Assembly: GCA_036001225.1 (NCBI GenBank)
Contig: DASYUM010000018.1
Span: 1 to 28,491 of the forward strand
Origin: DASYUM01 sp036001225
Lineage (GTDB): Bacteria; Methylomirabilota; Methylomirabilia; Rokubacteriales; DASRDR01
Direction of reading: 5' to 3'
Length of the DNA stretch: 28,491 nucleotides
The position numbers and the translations under genes are program-made. Shown here piece after piece: positions 7,601 to 13,636 of the stretch. The notes under the pieces were generated by a model, which saw only the letters and a list, made by a program, of their open reading frames with translations, was not told where the DNA came from and searched no databases. How positions within the stretch are numbered: position 1 is the stretch's first letter; the number at the start of each line of letters is the position of its first letter.

Positions 7601-8190
7601 TCCCGAACACGGAGATCTACAGCACGATCAACCTGGCCCGCGATCATTTGGCGCTCGGCAACGCCGGGCAAGCCGGCCAGATCCTGCGGGAGACGGCCGA
7701 GCGACTGCGCAGCGGCTTCTTCGACTCGCACCTCTGGGCCTGGAAGATCCGGGTCGGCGTCATGCTCGGTCGGCTCGCGCTCCTGGAGGGGGAGCCGGAT
7801 CGCGCGCAGCCTCACCTCGGCGACGCCCTGGAGCTGGCCGAGCGGATCGAGTACCGCAAACAGATCGCCGAGGGGCGCCGGCTCCTGGGCGAGCTCCTGC
7901 TCGCCGGGGGGCAGACGGCCGAGGCGCTGGCCGAGCTTCGGAAGGCGTTCGCCATCGCCCAGGCCACTCGGTATCCACGCCTGATCTGGGAGACCGGCGC
8001 CGAACTGGGTCGGGGGCTGGCGCGGGCGGGCCAGGAAGATGACGCCCGCAACAGCTACACCCTGGCCCTGCAGGCGCTGACCGGCATCCTGCCCCGGATC
8101 CCGGACTCACGCTTCCGGGAGACGCTGCTCGCGTCCGAGCCGGTGGCGCGGCTCCGGGATGAGGCGCGGGTGCTCGGCGTCCCCCTCTGA
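4615..8190 (+). CDS. Zinc-ribbon / class III nucleotide cyclase / AAA ATPase / TPR signalling protein
   Basis: A 1191-aa multidomain protein without signal peptide or membrane helix. Residues 7-49 hold two zinc ribbons (C7/C10/C21/C24 and C32/C35/C46/C49). A class III cyclase domain spans about 100-285: metal aspartates D114 (LFADVVGF) and D158 (GDG), transition-state N235 and R239 in VNLAARLE. The usual substrate-selecting Lys two residues before the GD pair is Gln154, so the product, or activity itself, is uncertain. An AAA_16/STAND-type ATPase follows, with Walker A GEAGVGKS at 335-342 and Walker B FAVEDLHW with E462-D463. From about 700 to the end the protein is a helical TPR-like solenoid. 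Such proteins are probably ligand- or partner-controlled signalling switches. Two M20 hydrolase genes follow, the first 20 bp downstream; GGGAG precedes the ATG. Confidence 0.9.
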   Translation: MAGPVLCPACRFENTAAAKFCGACGARLAAGCPQCGTENPPTFKFCSECGTALTGAAPAPTTSPPTAAAPKDAVFRLQEAKLATYTPAHLAEKILTSRAALEGERKAVTVLFADVVGFTELASRLTPEDIHTVMDGCFERLSEAVHRYEGTINQFTGDGIMALFGAPIAREDHAERALHAALAIQAAIAAYGQALAREKGIEFRMRIGLHSGTVVVGRIGDNLRMDYTAQGDTVNLAARLEQGCPPGRVLVSETTRRLAEAAFTFQAVPPLAVKGKTAPVTAFEVERRREQRARVELAAEHGLTPLVGRERELSALTEGFARAREGRGQVVGIVGEAGVGKSRLLYEFQRGLRGQALYLEGRCISWGQATPLFPLVGMLKRGLRIEEDARDEVVRERVIRGLQRAGAEERYVPFLLNLLGVETDDPAVQGIAAEAKRRYTFEALRTLTLAGSARRPIVFAVEDLHWVDQPSQDFFRYLAEQSGRAAVLIVVTYRPGYVHPWGDKSYYSQIALAPLSDGDSQRVVESVLGVRALPEEIKTLICQKAEGNPFYLEEITRSFLDTGVLTRVNGGYVLARAVTPQDVPDTVQGVIMARIDRLAEARKRTIQTAAVVGREFPLRLLRQISDIQERLEEALAGLQSLEFIYEKTLFPDLEYVFKHALVQDVAYGSLLRPRRRALHELVGRGIEELYPDRLDEHVAELAHHFAQGEVWPKAFEYARRAGDRARALFANREAIHHYTQALEAAARMSPPPGDAELLAIHEARGTVWHLLTNYDAAVADFEAMQAAARRLGDRVKEGEALCNQAGSHWWRFSQAHKGLVEKCAREAMAIAEETGDERILARVLSSLGMVSQKDGDLREADAKLLRSAEICQRRGFAGPLITNLVWLGAQAHWRGESQRALDYEAEAERLARQQHEGFSEMVAHCFRCNAHAALGEWEIAFQALDEVMRKARERENKYAAARGTNTRGAFHHELGDLQRAIDLNREGIELGRAAKIPNTEIYSTINLARDHLALGNAGQAGQILRETAERLRSGFFDSHLWAWKIRVGVMLGRLALLEGEPDRAQPHLGDALELAERIEYRKQIAEGRRLLGELLLAGGQTAEALAELRKAFAIAQATRYPRLIWETGAELGRGLARAGQEDDARNSYTLALQALTGILPRIPDSRFRETLLASEPVARLRDEARVLGVPL

Positions 8191-8210
8191 TCGCGCCGCG
8201 GGAGGAGATC

Positions 8211-9401
8211 ATGACCGACGTGGAGTCGCTCAAGTCGCGCGCCGCCGACGCCGTGGAGCAGGTCGCCGAGGAGCTGTGGGACCTCGCCCTCCGCATCCAC
8301 GCCCATCCCGAGCTGTGCTACCAGGAAGAGCGGGCGGCCGCCTGGCTCACCGAATTCCTGGAAAAGCGCGGCTGCCGCGTCGAGCGCGGCGCCGGCGGCC
8401 TGCCGACGGCCTTCCGGGCCGAGGTGGCGGGCGCGGGCCCCGGCCCGACCGTCGCCATCCTCGCCGAGTACGACGCCCTCCCCGGCATCGGGCACGCCTG
8501 TGGCCACAACATCATCGCGACCGCCGCCGTCGGGGCCGGTGCCGCGGCGGCCGCGGTGGCGGAGGGGGGACGGTTACCCCTCCGGGGCCGGCTGGTCGTG
8601 ATCGGCACGCCGGCCGAGGAGGGCGGCGCTGGCAAGGTGCGACTGCTCCAGGCGGGGGTCTTCCGCGACGTGGACGTCGCGATGATGATCCACCCCCGCA
8701 GCCGGACGCGGTTATGGCGGCCCTCGCTCGGGCTGACCAAGGTCAAGGTGGAGTACTTCGGCAAGGCCGCCCACGCCGCCTCGGCGCCCTGGCGCGGGGT
8801 CAATGCCCTCAACGCGGTGATCGGGCTGTTCAACGCCCTCGACGCCATGCGGCAGCAGCTCCGGCCCGAGGCCCGGGTCCACGGCGTGATCACCGCCGGC
8901 GGCCAGCAGGCCAACATCATCCCCGAATACACGGCGGCCGAGTTCTATCTCCGCGCGCCCGACAAGGAGTACCTCGGCGAGCTGCGGCGGCGCTTCGAGG
9001 CGGCTGCCGAGGGCGCCGCCCTCGCGACCGGCTGCCGGGGGCAGGTGAGCTTCGACCCGATCATCCACGATCCCCTGAGGACCAACCACACCCTGCTCGC
9101 GGTCTTCGCGAAGAACCTCGAGCGGATCGGGTTCCCGGTGGATCCCGACGACGCCGGTGGCTACGGCTCGACCGACGCCGGCAACGTGAGCCACGCCCTG
9201 CCCATGATCCACCCCTACATCCGCGTCTCGGCCGACGACGTCCCGAACCACTCCCGCGAATTCACGGAGGCCGCCGCCTCCCCGCGGGCCCGCGCCGGCA
9301 TGCTCGCGGGCGCCAAGGCGCTCGCGCTCACTGCGCTGGACCTGCTGGCCGAGCCGAGGACCGTCGAGGCGGCCAAGTCCGAGTTCGCGCGCCCGGCCTG
9401 A
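8211..9401 (+). CDS. M20 family amidohydrolase/peptidase, first of a tandem pair
   Basis: A 396-aa cytosolic di-metal hydrolase of the M20D (AbgB/ACY1L2-like) group, expected to split N-acyl or dipeptide-like amide bonds. The metal site can be read as H95-A-C97-G-H99 within GIGHACGHNII, E136-E137 in GTPAEEGG, H161 in MMIHP and H334 in MIHPY. The dimerisation 'lid' domain lies between about 170 and 290 and begins with VEYFGKAAHAA. The start ATG has a GGGAGGAG ribosome site 3-4 nt upstream. The gene lies 20 bp after the cyclase/AAA gene and 13 bp before a close paralogue, so the three are probably cotranscribed. The sequence AEYDALPGIGHACGH resembles the PM20D2/ACY1L2 branch; p-aminobenzoyl-glutamate or beta-alanyl dipeptides are possible substrates, but this is only inferred. 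Confidence 0.92.
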   Translation: MTDVESLKSRAADAVEQVAEELWDLALRIHAHPELCYQEERAAAWLTEFLEKRGCRVERGAGGLPTAFRAEVAGAGPGPTVAILAEYDALPGIGHACGHNIIATAAVGAGAAAAAVAEGGRLPLRGRLVVIGTPAEEGGAGKVRLLQAGVFRDVDVAMMIHPRSRTRLWRPSLGLTKVKVEYFGKAAHAASAPWRGVNALNAVIGLFNALDAMRQQLRPEARVHGVITAGGQQANIIPEYTAAEFYLRAPDKEYLGELRRRFEAAAEGAALATGCRGQVSFDPIIHDPLRTNHTLLAVFAKNLERIGFPVDPDDAGGYGSTDAGNVSHALPMIHPYIRVSADDVPNHSREFTEAAASPRARAGMLAGAKALALTALDLLAEPRTVEAAKSEFARPA

Positions 9402-9414
9402 AGCGGGCGCTGGC

Positions 9415-10605
9415 GTGACCTCGCCCCCCGACGCGGTCCCGTACCTGACCGCCGCCGCGGCGCGGCTGGCGCCCGAGTTGGACGCGCTCTCTCGCCGCAT
9501 CCACGGCCATCCCGAGGTGGGCTTCCTGGAGGTGCAGGCCGCCGCCTGGCTCGGCGAGTACCTCGAGACCCACGGCTACGTGGTGGAGCGCGAGGTCGGT
9601 GGCGTCACCACCGCGTTCCGGGCGACCCTGGCCGACGGGGACGGCCCCACGGTGGCACTCCTGGCCGAGTACGACGCGCTGCCCGTCGTCGGCCACGGCT
9701 GCGGCCACAACCTGATCGCGGCCGCGGCGGCCGGGGCCGCCGCCCTCCTGGCCGCCACGCGCGGCCGCTCCGGGCGTGGGCGAGTCCAGGTGATCGGCAC
9801 CCCCGCCGAAGAAAGCGGCGGGGGCAAGATCGCCCTCCTCGACGCCGGGATCTTCCGCGGGGTCGACGCGGCGCTGATGATCCACCCCTTCTCCCGGACG
9901 CGGATCCATGAAGAGCTGCTCGGGCGCCGCAAGCTGACGGTCGAGTTCGTCGGCAAGCCGGCCCACGCGGCCGCGTACCCGGACGAAGGGATCAATGCGC
10001 TCGACGCCATGGTGCTGCACCTCCAGGCCGTCGGCGCCCTGCGCCAGCAGCTCCGGCCGACCGCGCGGATCCACGGCATCGTCACCCACGGGGGCGACGC
10101 GCCCAACATCATCCCCGAGCACACGGCGGCGGTCTTCTACGTTCGGGCCAAGACCCGCGACTACCTGCGGGAGGTCGTGACGCGGTTCGAGGCCTGCGCC
10201 GAGGGGGCGGCCCGGGCGACGGGCTGCCGGGTAACGGTCACGCCCGAGACGTTCGTCTACGAGCCCATGCGCGCGAACCGCACGCTCGCCGCGCGCTTTG
10301 GCGCCCACCTCGCCACGATGGGGGTCGAGGAGGACCCGCCACCGCCCCGGCCGGCCCTCGCGTCATCCGACGTCGGGAACGTGAGCCAGGCGCTGCCGAC
10401 CATCCATGCGTGGATCGGGATCCTACCCGCCGGCGCCCCGGACACTCCGATCCACACCCGGGAGTTCCGGGACGCCGCCGCCACCGACCACGCCCACCAG
10501 CGGATGCGGGCCGCAGCCTGCGCGCTCGCCCTCACCGCGCGCGACGTTCTCGCCGAGCCCGACCTCCGGCGAGCCGCGCACGAGGAGTTCGTCCGGGCCG
10601 GCTAG
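9415..10605 (+). CDS. M20 family amidohydrolase/peptidase, second of a tandem pair
   Basis: A 396-aa paralogue of the preceding gene, exactly equal in length and colinear throughout. The metal site is kept: H94-G-C96-G-H98 in VGHGCGHNLI, GTPAEESGGGK, MMIHPFSRTR and the late TIHAWIG histidine. It differs mainly near the N-terminus and in the loop after the lid domain, where a run of prolines (EEDPPPPRPA) replaces the glycine-rich PDDAGGYG of the first copy; that loop borders the active site in this family, so substrate range may differ. It begins at GTG 9415, 13 nt after the previous stop codon, with no strong Shine-Dalgarno, which suggests translational coupling. Origin by tandem duplication is the simplest reading. 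Confidence 0.92.
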   Translation: MTSPPDAVPYLTAAAARLAPELDALSRRIHGHPEVGFLEVQAAAWLGEYLETHGYVVEREVGGVTTAFRATLADGDGPTVALLAEYDALPVVGHGCGHNLIAAAAAGAAALLAATRGRSGRGRVQVIGTPAEESGGGKIALLDAGIFRGVDAALMIHPFSRTRIHEELLGRRKLTVEFVGKPAHAAAYPDEGINALDAMVLHLQAVGALRQQLRPTARIHGIVTHGGDAPNIIPEHTAAVFYVRAKTRDYLREVVTRFEACAEGAARATGCRVTVTPETFVYEPMRANRTLAARFGAHLATMGVEEDPPPPRPALASSDVGNVSQALPTIHAWIGILPAGAPDTPIHTREFRDAAATDHAHQRMRAAACALALTARDVLAEPDLRRAAHEEFVRAG

Positions 10606-10672
10606 CCTCCCTCGCGGTTCACCGGCATCGAGCTTCGCACGTCTTCATCACTCTCGCGGGAGGGAGTCATCG

Positions 10673-11203
10673 ATGGCGCGGCACTGGAAGCGCCTGGCAG
10701 CCAGGGTGGTCCCGGTCGGAGCGGTCGTCATCATCCTGGCCGGATGCGGGGGCGGCGGGGGCGGCCCCGCGGCGCCGGCCGCCGGCTTCCCGGTCATCAG
10801 CGACCTCGCGGTCAGCGCGCAGCCGCAAGGCTGCAGCACCGCCTCCGGCCTGGCGGGGACCGTGCTGGCGATCACCCTCAGCTACCGGGACTCGGACGGC
10901 GACACGGGGACCGGCACGCTCCAGACCACCGGCACCTTCGAACCGTCGGGGAACTCGGGCGACCAGGACTTCAAGCTCCCCTCGGAGGCCACCGTCACCG
11001 GCACCACCGAGGGGACCATTCGAGCGTTCGTCTGCGTCCACTTCGGTTCGCAAACGGCCATCACCATCGGGGTCGCCGTCCTGGATGCCGGGGGGCACTC
11101 CTCCAACGTCCTCTCCAGCCGAGTGCCGGCACCCGCCGGGGCGCCGGAGGCGCCTCGGCAGGGCCGCTCCGGCGGCGCCATGGAGCGGCTCCGCCCCGGA
11201 TGA
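10673..11203 (+). CDS. Predicted lipoprotein with YRDSDGD motif (paralogue A)
   Basis: A 176-aa exported protein. The signal peptide ends in a lipobox IILAGC with C25 as the predicted lipidated residue, followed by a Gly-rich linker. The mature part looks all-beta: an acidic turn YRDSDGD (from Y71), ATVTGTTEG, HFGSQT and GHSSNV, with two cysteines (QGCSTAS and FVCVHF) well placed for one disulfide. I do not recognise a named family. The protein at 12553 has the same order of motifs, the same C25 lipobox position and a similar leader, so these are paralogues. ATG 10673 has GGGAGGGAG 6 nt upstream. The acidic turn may bind calcium, as in Ig-like or cadherin-like folds, but this is inference. 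Likely anchored in the envelope after processing by Lgt, itself encoded at 27500. Confidence 0.82.
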   Translation: MARHWKRLAARVVPVGAVVIILAGCGGGGGGPAAPAAGFPVISDLAVSAQPQGCSTASGLAGTVLAITLSYRDSDGDTGTGTLQTTGTFEPSGNSGDQDFKLPSEATVTGTTEGTIRAFVCVHFGSQTAITIGVAVLDAGGHSSNVLSSRVPAPAGAPEAPRQGRSGGAMERLRPG

Positions 11204-11218
11204 GCGACCCCTGACCAA

Positions 11219-11266
11219 GCGCCGCGCCGGGGAGTATCCAGGCGGATACACCCCCGCCGGTGGCGC
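11219..11266 (+). terminator. Imperfect hairpin after lipoprotein A
   Basis: GTATCC (11234-11239) pairs with GGATAC (11244-11249) around a 4-nt loop. GGGG/CCCC (11229-11232/11251-11254) and outer GCGCC/GGCGC (11219-11223/11262-11266) extend the stem with internal mismatches. It begins 16 nt after the lipoprotein stop codon and lacks a clear T-tract, so termination is probable but not certain. Confidence 0.4.
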
Positions 11267-11635
11267 TCTTCCCGAGCCCATCTTGAGAACTCCGGCGGCA
11301 TGACCTAGTCAGGCTTTCTCGCCGTCGGGTCCTCGGAGTTGGGGGGCACCTCCACTCCTGGTCGCCCACCCGCCTCCTTCAACGCCGTCTGAGCTTCCCC
11401 CCAATCATCCCGGCCAAGAGCCTGAGAAGCTCACGCCTGACTGCCGAGTTTCCCCCAACTGACTGCGTGCGGCGGACCCACCACGCCTCCGAAATCGTTG
11501 GTTTTCAACGAACTAAAGTTGGCCGGCCGGTTGCTTTCGAGTTCGTCGGCGATGAGGAATCACTGGCCGAAGGTTGGAGTGGTGACTCGAGGCCGGCCTT
11601 GACAGGCAGGCCGGTGATCAAGGAGGGGCACCCAC
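11267..11635. other. Non-coding, AT-richer spacer with small inverted repeats
   Basis: No convincing gene is seen in these 369 bases. By eye the composition is clearly less GC-rich than the surroundings, with runs such as GGTTTTCAACG. Small structures are present: a 9-bp inverted pair AGTTGGGGG (11337-11345) and CCCCCAACT (11452-11460); a 6-bp hairpin TCGTTG-GTTTT-CAACGA (11495-11511); and a 7-bp hairpin CCGGCCT/AGGCCGG (11593-11599/11608-11614) just upstream of the ribosome site of the next gene. A short plus-strand open frame from 11467 runs into the next gene and shows no family features. Confidence 0.5.
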
Positions 11636-12328
11636 ATGGCGACGAAGGTGCGTCTGCTGGAACGTGACGCGCGGCCGTCGTGTGCGATGACGCGAGCGGC
11701 CGGTTTCCGTGCATGGTTCGTAGCATTTGTGGTGCTTGGCGCTTCCGCAGGATGCGCTACCAGCATCCCCCTGACGAAGCAGAGCCGGGAGACGACCAGC
11801 TCCGTCAGCGTGAAGGAAGACGTCAGCGTTCCTGACCAGATTTACTACCACGGGCCCGGACAGAGTCTCGGGATGGCTTTGGGCGTCGTCGGTGTACTCG
11901 TCGCAGAGGCTGCCGCGCAAGGTCCCAAGGGACAGCTGAAGGCCGCCATGAAGGAGGGCCACATTGATCTCGGGCAGATCGTTCGGGAACAGTTCGCCGC
12001 CGCATTGACCGAAGCCGCGGTCTTTCCCGCGATCATCGCAGACGGCGGAGAGGCGGAGTTCCAGCTCGAGGTCCGTATCTTCGGATTCGCCCGCCCGCCC
12101 GGCTTCTCCTCCAGGCTCAAACCGATGCTCGGGGTCAAGGGCACCCTGGCTCGGAGGGACGGCCCAATTCTCTGGCAAAAGTATGACTACGTGACGAACC
12201 TCGCCGACGAGACGCCTTCGCACACGCTGGAGGAATACCTTCAGACGCCGAAGCTAATTGAGGAATCCTTGACCGCCGCTGCGAAGATCGTGGCCCGAGA
12301 ACTCATGAAGGATATGCGACAGAAGTGA
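11636..12328 (+). CDS. Exported protein of unknown function, probable lipoprotein
   Basis: A 230-aa protein that I do not recognise. A hydrophobic signal segment (FRAWFVAFVVLGASAGC) ends at C40; the lipobox is weak because Ser rather than Leu is at -3. The mature part has a Ser/Thr/Val-rich start, a glycine-containing hydrophobic stretch GMALGVVGVLVAEAAAQG at about 80-100, then an alpha/beta region with FQLEVRIFGFARPP and LWQKYDYVTNL. The latter recalls outer-membrane lipoproteins that begin with variable regions, but no family can be named. ATG 11636 has a strong AAGGAGGGG 7 nt upstream and gives a long 20-residue n-region; an internal ATG at 11687 would give a more usual signal peptide. Codon use is less GC-biased than in neighbouring genes, which suggests a different origin. 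It lies between two paralogous lipoprotein genes. Confidence 0.75.
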   Translation: MATKVRLLERDARPSCAMTRAAGFRAWFVAFVVLGASAGCATSIPLTKQSRETTSSVSVKEDVSVPDQIYYHGPGQSLGMALGVVGVLVAEAAAQGPKGQLKAAMKEGHIDLGQIVREQFAAALTEAAVFPAIIADGGEAEFQLEVRIFGFARPPGFSSRLKPMLGVKGTLARRDGPILWQKYDYVTNLADETPSHTLEEYLQTPKLIEESLTAAAKIVARELMKDMRQK

Positions 12329-12552
12329 AGCCATTCAAAGCGCCGGACATTGAAGCCCTGGTAGCGTTCCCGATCGAGGTGGAGGATGCGCTGCACCCCG
12401 GCACGGGGGGCCTACCCCGCGCGCCGCCGCCGGGCCCGATCACGACCATCCGACCGAGCGCGACTGACCACTTCGATGACTCCTGTGGTCGAGACCGGGA
12501 GACACGCGGACCACGCGCGGCTCCCGACGACCCAAGGGAGGGAGGTCATCCC

Positions 12553-13074
12553 ATGATGAGACAACTGAGGCACTTCGCCAGTCGGGCGGTTCCGTGTGCG
12601 GCCATCGGCCTCGTCCTGGCCGCCTGCGGCGGTGGCAAGAGCGGCCCGGCCGCGCCCACGCCCGGCGTTCCCCTGCTCTCAAACCTCGTCGCCACGTTCC
12701 TGCAGGCTTGCACCTCCACGAGCGGCTTTACGGGCACGGTGCTTGCCTTCACCGTCGATTACAGAGATTCGGACGGAGACATCCGGGGCGGAACGCTACA
12801 GTCAACGGTCACACTCCAGCCCTCGAACACGTCCCAGGACCTGAACTTCTCCCTGCCCTCGGCCAACGCCACCGTCACGGGAACGACCGAGGGCCAGGTT
12901 CAGGCCGCGGGATGCCTCCGCTTCGGGAGCCAGACCGGTGGGCGCCTGTCGGTCGCGGTGGTGGATGCCGCCGGCCACTCGTCCAACGTGGTCGCGACCC
13001 AGCTCAACCGGCCGAGCGGCGCGCCCGAAGTGCCGCAAGGAGGGACAGACGGGGCGTTCGGTCCCCTGAACTGA
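12553..13074 (+). CDS. Predicted lipoprotein with YRDSDGD motif (paralogue B)
   Basis: A 173-aa lipoprotein paralogous to the one at 10673. The lipobox LVLAAC again puts the lipidated cysteine at residue 25 and is followed by GGGKSGPAAP. The mature domain repeats the same order: one early Cys (LQACTSTSGF), TGTVLAFTVDYRDSDGD (tyrosine 70), GGTLQS, ATVTGTTEGQ, the second Cys in GCLRFGSQT, then DAAGHSSNV and SGAPEVPQGG. Length, cysteine positions and acidic turn are all conserved, so a common fold is certain although the family has no name known to me. ATG 12553 is preceded by AGGGAGGGAGG at 7 nt, very like the leader of paralogue A, so the duplication probably included the leader. A hairpin at 13104-13131 closes the unit. 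Confidence 0.82.
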   Translation: MMRQLRHFASRAVPCAAIGLVLAACGGGKSGPAAPTPGVPLLSNLVATFLQACTSTSGFTGTVLAFTVDYRDSDGDIRGGTLQSTVTLQPSNTSQDLNFSLPSANATVTGTTEGQVQAAGCLRFGSQTGGRLSVAVVDAAGHSSNVVATQLNRPSGAPEVPQGGTDGAFGPLN

Positions 13075-13103
13075 GCGGCCGCGCGCTACTGGCGGCCCTC
13101 GAG

Positions 13104-13131
13104 CCAGCGGCGGGTCGAAACCCGCCGCTGG
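13104..13131. terminator. Perfect 12-bp hairpin between convergent genes
   Basis: CCAGCGGCGGGT (13104-13115) and ACCCGCCGCTGG (13120-13131) form a perfect 12-bp stem with a CGAA tetraloop. It sits in the 73-bp gap between the stop codons of lipoprotein B (plus) and the DUF6941-like gene (minus), where a bidirectional terminator is expected. No T-tract follows on either strand. Confidence 0.7.
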
Positions 13132-13147
13132 CCCGCCGCCGGTGGGG

Positions 13148-13573
13148 CTACCGACCCTTCGCTCGAGTCGAGAAGCCGACTTCCCAGTCCTCCCGGGTTT
13201 GCTCGTCGATCCAGCATCGCCACACGTACCGGGAGTCGGCCTGGAGCGGAAGCGGCCCGATGTTCAGCGCCACGACGACATCCAGCGGTGACCCGGCCTT
13301 GAGCCCCGCGGGTCGACCGGCTTCGAACTCGCCCGCGATCTCCACCGGCCGATCCCCGCCGGACGTGGGGGCGGTGACGGGGTGTCCATCGGCGTCGATG
13401 AGGGCCAACCGGAAGCGATGCTTCTTGTTGGCCTCGTCCCACGGGACTTCGACCTTCATCGCAATCGCCGAGGGTGTCGGCTCGGGTCCGATGATCGACC
13501 AGCCGCCGCCCAGGACGTACAGCTTCCCGTTCACGGCTTGGACGGCATCCGCCAGCAGCATCGTGAGCTTCAT
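13148..13573 (-). CDS. DUF6941-like small protein
   Basis: A 141-aa protein without signal peptide. It begins MKLTMLLADAVQAVNGKLYV, followed by LGGGWSIIGP, VEVPWDEANKKHRFRLALID and DGHPV, then a beta-rich half ending YVWRCWIDEQTREDWEVGFS. I recognise this pattern as that of DUF6941 proteins, which have no known biochemical role; the fold is probably a beta sandwich. The ATG ending at 13573 has GGAG 8 nt upstream. It lies 63 bp downstream of the ThyX gene on the same strand and might share its transcript. The C-terminus faces lipoprotein B across a strong hairpin. Confidence 0.78.
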   Translation of the reverse strand: MKLTMLLADAVQAVNGKLYVLGGGWSIIGPEPTPSAIAMKVEVPWDEANKKHRFRLALIDADGHPVTAPTSGGDRPVEIAGEFEAGRPAGLKAGSPLDVVVALNIGPLPLQADSRYVWRCWIDEQTREDWEVGFSTRAKGR

Positions 13574-13636
13574 TCATTCGGCTCCGGCTGGACGGTCCGG
13601 TGCCCGGTGTCTCGGGCGAGGCCTTCGCTCCCGTGA

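Noticed and set aside
11599..11604. TTGACA upstream of the gene at 11636
   Set aside because: At 16-18 bp spacing the sequence is the Shine-Dalgarno AGGAGG, not a -10 box; the hexamer lies in a small hairpin instead.
11467..11667. A 66-codon plus-strand frame before the unknown secreted protein
   Set aside because: No ribosome site or family features, and it runs through the strong Shine-Dalgarno and start of the next gene.
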